Shown here in pieces: positions 52,725-55,766 of a stretch of DNA of 55,766 nucleotides. This DNA is from Candidatus Planktophila lacus (GTDB taxonomy: Bacteria > Pseudomonadota > Gammaproteobacteria > Steroidobacterales > Steroidobacteraceae). Every line of letters begins with the position of its first letter. Position 1 is the stretch's first letter. Location of the stretch: assembly GCA_943331345.2 (NCBI GenBank), contig CALQLF020000009.1:1-55766 (forward strand), given 5' to 3'. A model generated the notes under the pieces. It worked only from the letters and a program-made list of their open reading frames with translations. It had not been told where the DNA came from and did no database searches. The translations under genes and the position numbers were made by a program.

Positions 52725-53513
52725 ATGCCCCGGCAGATTTATCACAAGCCAGTTCGTGAATTACTCCGCGACATGCTCGCCGAATGGAACCTGAAGCCGG
52801 GGCAGGTCTTCACCACTCAGCGCGCCGTCGACTGGTTTGCCGACCGCTACCCCAAACTTCGGCACACAGGCATCCGCGCGCACCTGACGATGGCGTCGGT
52901 CAACGACCCGAACCGCTTGCACTATTCAGAACTGAAAGAATCCGACGACCTGCTGTTCAAGATCGCTAGCGGTCAGTACCGGCGTTATGAAGCGGACAAA
53001 GATCCGTCGCCCATCCACGAACGTTTCGCGGGAGACGTTGCGCTTGAGGAATCTTCTGAGGAATTGGACGATGGCGAAAGCGGAGGCTTCAACGAAGCAG
53101 CGCCGGGGTCTTCGGAGTTCCTGCTGGAGCGGGACCTTCAGCTCTACCTAGAGAAGAACCTCGAATGTATCGAAATGGGCTTGAAGCTCTACGAAGATGA
53201 TGGCATTCGCGGGTTCGAATTCGACGCTGGCGGTCGACGAATCGACTTATTGGCGCTCGACCGAAGTGGCAGTTTTGTCGTTATTGAACTCAAGGTATCG
53301 AAAGGCTACGACAGGGTCGTGGGGCAACTGCTCCGCTACATGAACTGGGTCCGGCGTGAACTCGCGGAACCCGGCCAGCGGGTGCGCGGAATAATCATCT
53401 GCCGTGCAATGTCCGAAGACTTGCGCTTGGCCTGCGCGTCTCTGCCGGATGTTGAACTGCGTGAATACCGCTTGTCTGTCACTGTGACGGAGGTTCCGGC
53501 GCTCGCACGGTAA
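52725..53513 (+). CDS. PD-(D/E)XK nuclease, NucS/DUF91-like, with N-terminal helical domain
   Basis: A 262-aa protein. The N-terminal ~90 residues (REL LRDMLAEWNLKPGQVFTTQRAVDWFADRYP, RAHLTMASVND) look like a winged-helix recognition domain. An acidic low-complexity linker (105-130) follows. The C-terminal domain has Asp174 (RRIDLLALD), Glu188-Leu-Lys190 (VVIELKVSKG) and Gln201 (GQLLRYMNWV), the E/D-EXK-Q core of NucS-like endonucleases. ATG 52725 has AGGAG 8 nt upstream. It could be a defence nuclease or a repair enzyme; no methylase is adjacent. Confidence 0.78.
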   Translation: MPRQIYHKPVRELLRDMLAEWNLKPGQVFTTQRAVDWFADRYPKLRHTGIRAHLTMASVNDPNRLHYSELKESDDLLFKIASGQYRRYEADKDPSPIHERFAGDVALEESSEELDDGESGGFNEAAPGSSEFLLERDLQLYLEKNLECIEMGLKLYEDDGIRGFEFDAGGRRIDLLALDRSGSFVVIELKVSKGYDRVVGQLLRYMNWVRRELAEPGQRVRGIIICRAMSEDLRLACASLPDVELREYRLSVTVTEVPALAR

Positions 53514-53714
53514 TCCCCCTACCACCCCGCCGCCGAAAACTGCATCGACGCTGTATCCCGCCGTAGCGTTACCTCGTGCCGCGATACAGCCATGAACCAA
53601 GTGACGCCCAGCCAGGACCCTAGATGGGACCGCGGGAAGCGTCCAGGTAGTGAACGACACGAACCAATCCTTCCGTCTGACGAATTCCCATTCCTTAGCG
53701 CGCAAGCGGCCTTT
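53514..53714. other. Intergenic between nuclease and RelE-type toxin genes
   Basis: A long-armed inverted repeat GCTGTATC (53550-53557) / GATACAGC (53583-53590) with a 25-nt loop is the only structure seen. It lies between two convergent genes and may be a terminator-like or small recombination element. No credible gene. Confidence 0.45.
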
Positions 53715-53990
53715 TCAAGGCCACTGCGTCGCGGTGCGAAGCACGGTCAGGATATGTACCTCTTCGCCGCGGACGCGGTAGACCGCGAGATAGTGGCGGT
53801 GCAAGACCAACTCGCGCGTTCCGTACACCCGGCCTGGCTTGTCCGGCAGGTGCAAAGCCAACACGCTCAGCTTCGCTCGGAGCTCGCCCACAAAACTAGC
53901 CGCGCGCAAGGGGTTTTCCGCAGCGATGTGGGCAGCAATTTCATCGAGGCGACGTAGAACGCGTCGCGTCCAGAGGACCGTACGCGCCAT
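53715..53990 (-). CDS. RelE/ParE-family toxin
   Basis: A 91-aa toxin. RRLDEIAAHIAAENPLRAASFVGELRAKLSVLALHLPDKPGRVYGTRELVLHRHYLAVYRVRGEEVHILTVLRTATQWP has the ParE/RelE fold order: two N-terminal helices, then sheet with the R-x-L-V-hhxYhhhYRV core. ParE members attack gyrase and RelE members cut mRNA; I cannot decide between them. The ATG at 53990 overlaps the antitoxin reading frame by about 50 nt, long but needed for helix 1. Confidence 0.85.
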   Translation of the reverse strand: MARTVLWTRRVLRRLDEIAAHIAAENPLRAASFVGELRAKLSVLALHLPDKPGRVYGTRELVLHRHYLAVYRVRGEEVHILTVLRTATQWP

Positions 53991-54240
53991 ACCGCTGATA
54001 GACAGCTTCGACCTCGGCTTCGCTGGCAAATTCGCCGCGGTCCGCTTCGGTGAGCCCAGCCTGAATGTCCTGCACCTGCCATTGTTCGGTCTGCAGGTAA
54101 GCGGACAACGCTTCCACGGTAACGAAGCTTTTGGTACGTGCCGTGGCTTTGGCCAGGCTTTCCAGCTGCTGGTAAAGCCCCATAGGCACCCGCACATTGA
54201 TAGTGCGGCTTGGTGGGTCGTTTTCGGGGGCCCCAGACAT
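53941..54240 (-). CDS. Ribbon-helix-helix antitoxin (CopG/ParD-like)
   Basis: A 99-aa antitoxin. The N-terminal RTINVRVPMGLYQQLESLAKATARTKSFVTVEALSAYL is a ribbon-helix-helix DNA-binding domain, and the C-terminal acidic part (ASEAEVEAVYQRYG) should bind the toxin. The length and the QVQDIQAGLTEADRGEFASEAEV block are typical for partners of RelE/ParE toxins. Start ATG 54240 is preferred over 54255. Upstream on the minus strand a TAATAC -10-like element is seen near 54265. Confidence 0.85.
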   Translation of the reverse strand: MSGAPENDPPSRTINVRVPMGLYQQLESLAKATARTKSFVTVEALSAYLQTEQWQVQDIQAGLTEADRGEFASEAEVEAVYQRYGAYGPLDATRSTSPR

Positions 54241-54410
54241 CGTCACACCGTGCATTGGCTGTATTACGCTCCATCATAAGCTTCAGATTGTTGGCGTCGA
54301 ACGAGCCGGCGCCCACGAGATACATTTTCATCCGTCGTGTCCCGAACGCCCATCCCCTATTCGTGCCGCGCTTCGCCAAAAACACGCTGTTCCGCGGGCC
54401 AGAAACGCAA

Positions 54411-54433
54411 AAAGGCCCTTGAACGGGGCCTTT
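54411..54433 (-). terminator. Intrinsic terminator of the nucleotidyltransferase gene
   Basis: AAAGGCCC/GGGCCTTT (54411-54418 with 54426-54433) has a 7-nt loop. Read on the minus strand the stem runs into five T residues. It lies 24 nt after the stop of the minus-strand gene at 54457, and it could also stop plus-strand transcripts. A decayed REP copy (54438-54456) lies between. Confidence 0.75.
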
Positions 54434-54456
54434 CTCATCGGCAGCAAGCTGCCCTT

Positions 54457-55500
54457 CTAAACCTGTAGCAAGCCCTGAATACCAAGGCCGGGGTATTGGC
54501 GCTGCAGTGCCAGTGCACCTTGCTCGGCACGCTCTCGCCAGCCCGGGCCCCGTCCGAGCAGGTTCTGCCACAACGCCTGCAGTTCCGCCGCGCGACGTTC
54601 CCGCAGCACCGCCAAAAGCATGGCCGCTTGGACCAGGTCCTTGGCTGCCTTGGCCTGAAAAGCGCCACGCCGCTCCGCTGCTACCAGCAGCTTGTGCAAG
54701 GCATAGCGCGCGGGATTCGGCAGGTTGACCACCACGGAAACCTCGCCTGCAAATAGCACCCCCTGCTCCACTTCTTCGAGCAGGAACTCCATGAAACGCA
54801 GCGGCTGCAACACTACGTGCAGGCGCGGATGCAAGTAGGGCTCATCAACACCACGGTGCAGCGTCGTCAGAAAATCCAGGCGGAACTCGGGGTCTCGCGG
54901 GTTCAACCAGCTGGCACCGCTGTTGCCGTCCAACCCTTGGATGGGCAACAACCCCATCTGCAGCGAGTCGATGGCGGCGACCGTATCGATACGAATATCC
55001 GAAGGCAGCGCCAAAGCCAGATTTTTACCGGCGTGTGCCAGGTCCACGTCCTGCGTACGTGAAACATCGCCCCAGCGAACCCCCTGTGAGTTACCGAAGG
55101 CCAGAAATGCATGCGTTCCCACCAAAACGCCGCCGGCCGAAAAAAAGCCGTAGTCCGCCAACCGGCTAAGCACCCGCAGATGCTTTGGCAGAACCTCAGC
55201 GCACCCCAGAACAGCGGCGGACCTAGCCAGTGGACCAAGAACCGCCGCGGCTGGTGGCTGGCTGCTTCCCTCGATAAGCGCCTTCACGGGGTCGCTATCC
55301 GGCCCGACATACAGTTGCCGCAACTTCCCCGATGGCTGGGTGAACTGGTAATACCAGTAGCGATGTCCCTTCACAGTCTTGGAAGCGAAAGATCCCGGCA
55401 GATCCGCTACCGTCCGGGCATGGTTCGCCGCCAGCGCACCCTGCAAAAGCTGGAGGTAGGCCGTCTGCGCCGTCAGGGACAAATCTAGGTAAGGGTGCAT
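54457..55500 (-). CDS. GSU2403-type nucleotidyltransferase-fold protein
   Basis: A 347-aa protein. GGVLVGTHAFLAFGNSQG followed by RTQDVDLAHAG is a Pol-beta-type nucleotidyltransferase core (hG-x9..., D-x-D), as in the NTP_transf_8/GSU2403 family. The N-terminal ~90 residues include KGHRYWYYQFTQPSGKLRQLYVGP, a small beta-rich domain typical of this family, and the C-terminus is helical (ARYALHKLLVAAERR). Relatives act in toxin or defence systems, though no clear antitoxin partner (such as HEPN) lies next to it. A 9-bp inverted repeat covers its promoter and a terminator follows. Confidence 0.75.
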   Translation of the reverse strand: MHPYLDLSLTAQTAYLQLLQGALAANHARTVADLPGSFASKTVKGHRYWYYQFTQPSGKLRQLYVGPDSDPVKALIEGSSQPPAAAVLGPLARSAAVLGCAEVLPKHLRVLSRLADYGFFSAGGVLVGTHAFLAFGNSQGVRWGDVSRTQDVDLAHAGKNLALALPSDIRIDTVAAIDSLQMGLLPIQGLDGNSGASWLNPRDPEFRLDFLTTLHRGVDEPYLHPRLHVVLQPLRFMEFLLEEVEQGVLFAGEVSVVVNLPNPARYALHKLLVAAERRGAFQAKAAKDLVQAAMLLAVLRERRAAELQALWQNLLGRGPGWRERAEQGALALQRQYPGLGIQGLLQV

Positions 55501-55506
55501 CGAGAA

Positions 55507-55539
55507 GTTATACTAGAATTTAGTAAAAGTTAGTATAAC
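55507..55539 (-). promoter_or_regulatory. Operator/promoter dyad of the nucleotidyltransferase gene
   Basis: GTTATACTA (55507-55515) and TAGTATAAC (55531-55539) are perfect 9-bp inverted arms around a 15-nt AT-rich spacer containing TTTAGTAAAAGT, so TTAGTA appears three times. TATACT on either strand can act as a -10 box. The gene starts 7 nt away at 55500, so a bound protein would block initiation. Confidence 0.7.
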
Positions 55540-55594
55540 CCGGCATTCCTACCGGGCGTATCAACACCGATAGAGTCGCGCCACCGGCTACGTT

Positions 55595-55766
55595 TGGTAA
55601 TCCCCCCACCAGATGGACGGTCTGAGAAGTAGAATTTTCTCGTTAGAGGGAGTTCTGCATGAAGAAGTCGAAGTTCACGGACAGCCAGATCTTGGCGGTG
55701 TTGAAGCAGGCGGAGGCCGGTGCCCCGGTCCCGGTTCTATGCCGGGAACATGGCATCAGCACCGCC
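55595..55766 (+). mobile_element. IS3-family insertion sequence, left end, cut by the window
   Basis: From about 55595 (TGGTAATCCCCCCACCAGATG...) the sequence changes character and leads with a typical 60-65 nt leader to an IS3-type orfA. The CCCCCC-containing end resembles IS407/IS51-group termini. The exact border, the right end and any target duplication are outside or not provable here. Confidence 0.7.
55659..55766 (+). CDS. IS3-family transposase OrfA, N-terminal fragment
   Basis: The ATG at 55659 has GAGGGAG upstream. The 36 visible codons read MKKSKFTDSQILAVLKQAEAG followed by PVPVLCREHGIST, the helix-turn-helix start of IS3-group OrfA proteins (KxRF-S/T-x-x-QI, then C-R-x-H-G-I-S). 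It continues beyond the window. Confidence 0.88.
   Translation, partial: MKKSKFTDSQILAVLKQAEAGAPVPVLCREHGISTA

Noticed and set aside
53592-53957. Plus-strand frame of 121 aa over the RelE-type toxin gene
   Set aside because: It begins in a non-coding gap but most of it is antisense to the toxin; no domain or SD.

Overview
The window is GC-rich, gene-dense bacterial chromosome, most likely from a gammaproteobacterium. Supporting signs are two TonB-dependent receptors, an icd-aceK pair, an H-NS-family protein with the KFRD...TWTGRGKTPRWL type C-terminus, and a REP-like palindromic repeat family built on GAGCGAGCTTGCTCGCGAC. A Xanthomonadales/Nevskiales-type host would fit, but I cannot place it more finely by eye. 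No exosortase, ribosomal RNA, CRISPR array or replication origin is visible.

Layout. (1) 1-6.8 kb: the start of a secreted protein, tRNA-Ala and tRNA-Glu in one transcript, gltX, tRNA-Val with a textbook promoter, a TonB receptor, and icd followed by aceK with a nine-G tract in front of the aceK start. (2) 8.5-19.2 kb, all minus strand: a catabolic-looking block. Nitrilase, a RutB-like cysteine hydrolase and a LysR regulator come first. A palindrome-rich operator region follows, then a six-gene run: TonB receptor, secreted carboxylesterase, LeuC-like and LeuD-like dehydratase subunits, a haloacetate-dehalogenase-like hydrolase and a YghU-like glutathione transferase. (3) 19.3-22.7 kb: a secreted GH5 glycanase with IPT/TIG domains, followed by a lone lipoprotein secretin. 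(4) 22.9-42.8 kb: a surface polysaccharide region. It has a flippase, pyruvyl transferase and GT2 on the plus strand. On the minus strand are manB, a PLP decarboxylase and AMP ligase of the exosortase-associated type, manC, a DegT aminotransferase, ugd, a GT4 and wecB. A DegT-like/GNAT pair and a wecA-type initiating transferase close the region. A CDGSH protein and a sterol-desaturase-family enzyme sit inside it. (5) 43.1-50.2 kb: H-NS-like protein, an unknown outer-membrane barrel, a two-PAS protein, an NYN/OST-HTH protein and two acyltransferase-3 membrane proteins. (6) 50.2-55.8 kb: a toxin-antitoxin and conflict-gene island. It has VapBC, a Fic protein whose catalytic His is replaced by Gln, a PD-(D/E)XK nuclease, a ParDE/RelE pair and a stand-alone nucleotidyltransferase, and ends at an IS3-family element that runs out of the window.

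Points that stand out: two genes whose only credible starts are CTG codons, each overlapping the upstream stop as CTGA; REP-type repeats inserted in frame within the PLP decarboxylase gene and in the first codons of the GT4 gene; mutually exclusive hairpins between the H-NS gene and the barrel gene; and the uncharacterised nitrilase-TonB-esterase-LeuCD cluster. All functional assignments come from reading motifs and remembered family features; no database search was run.
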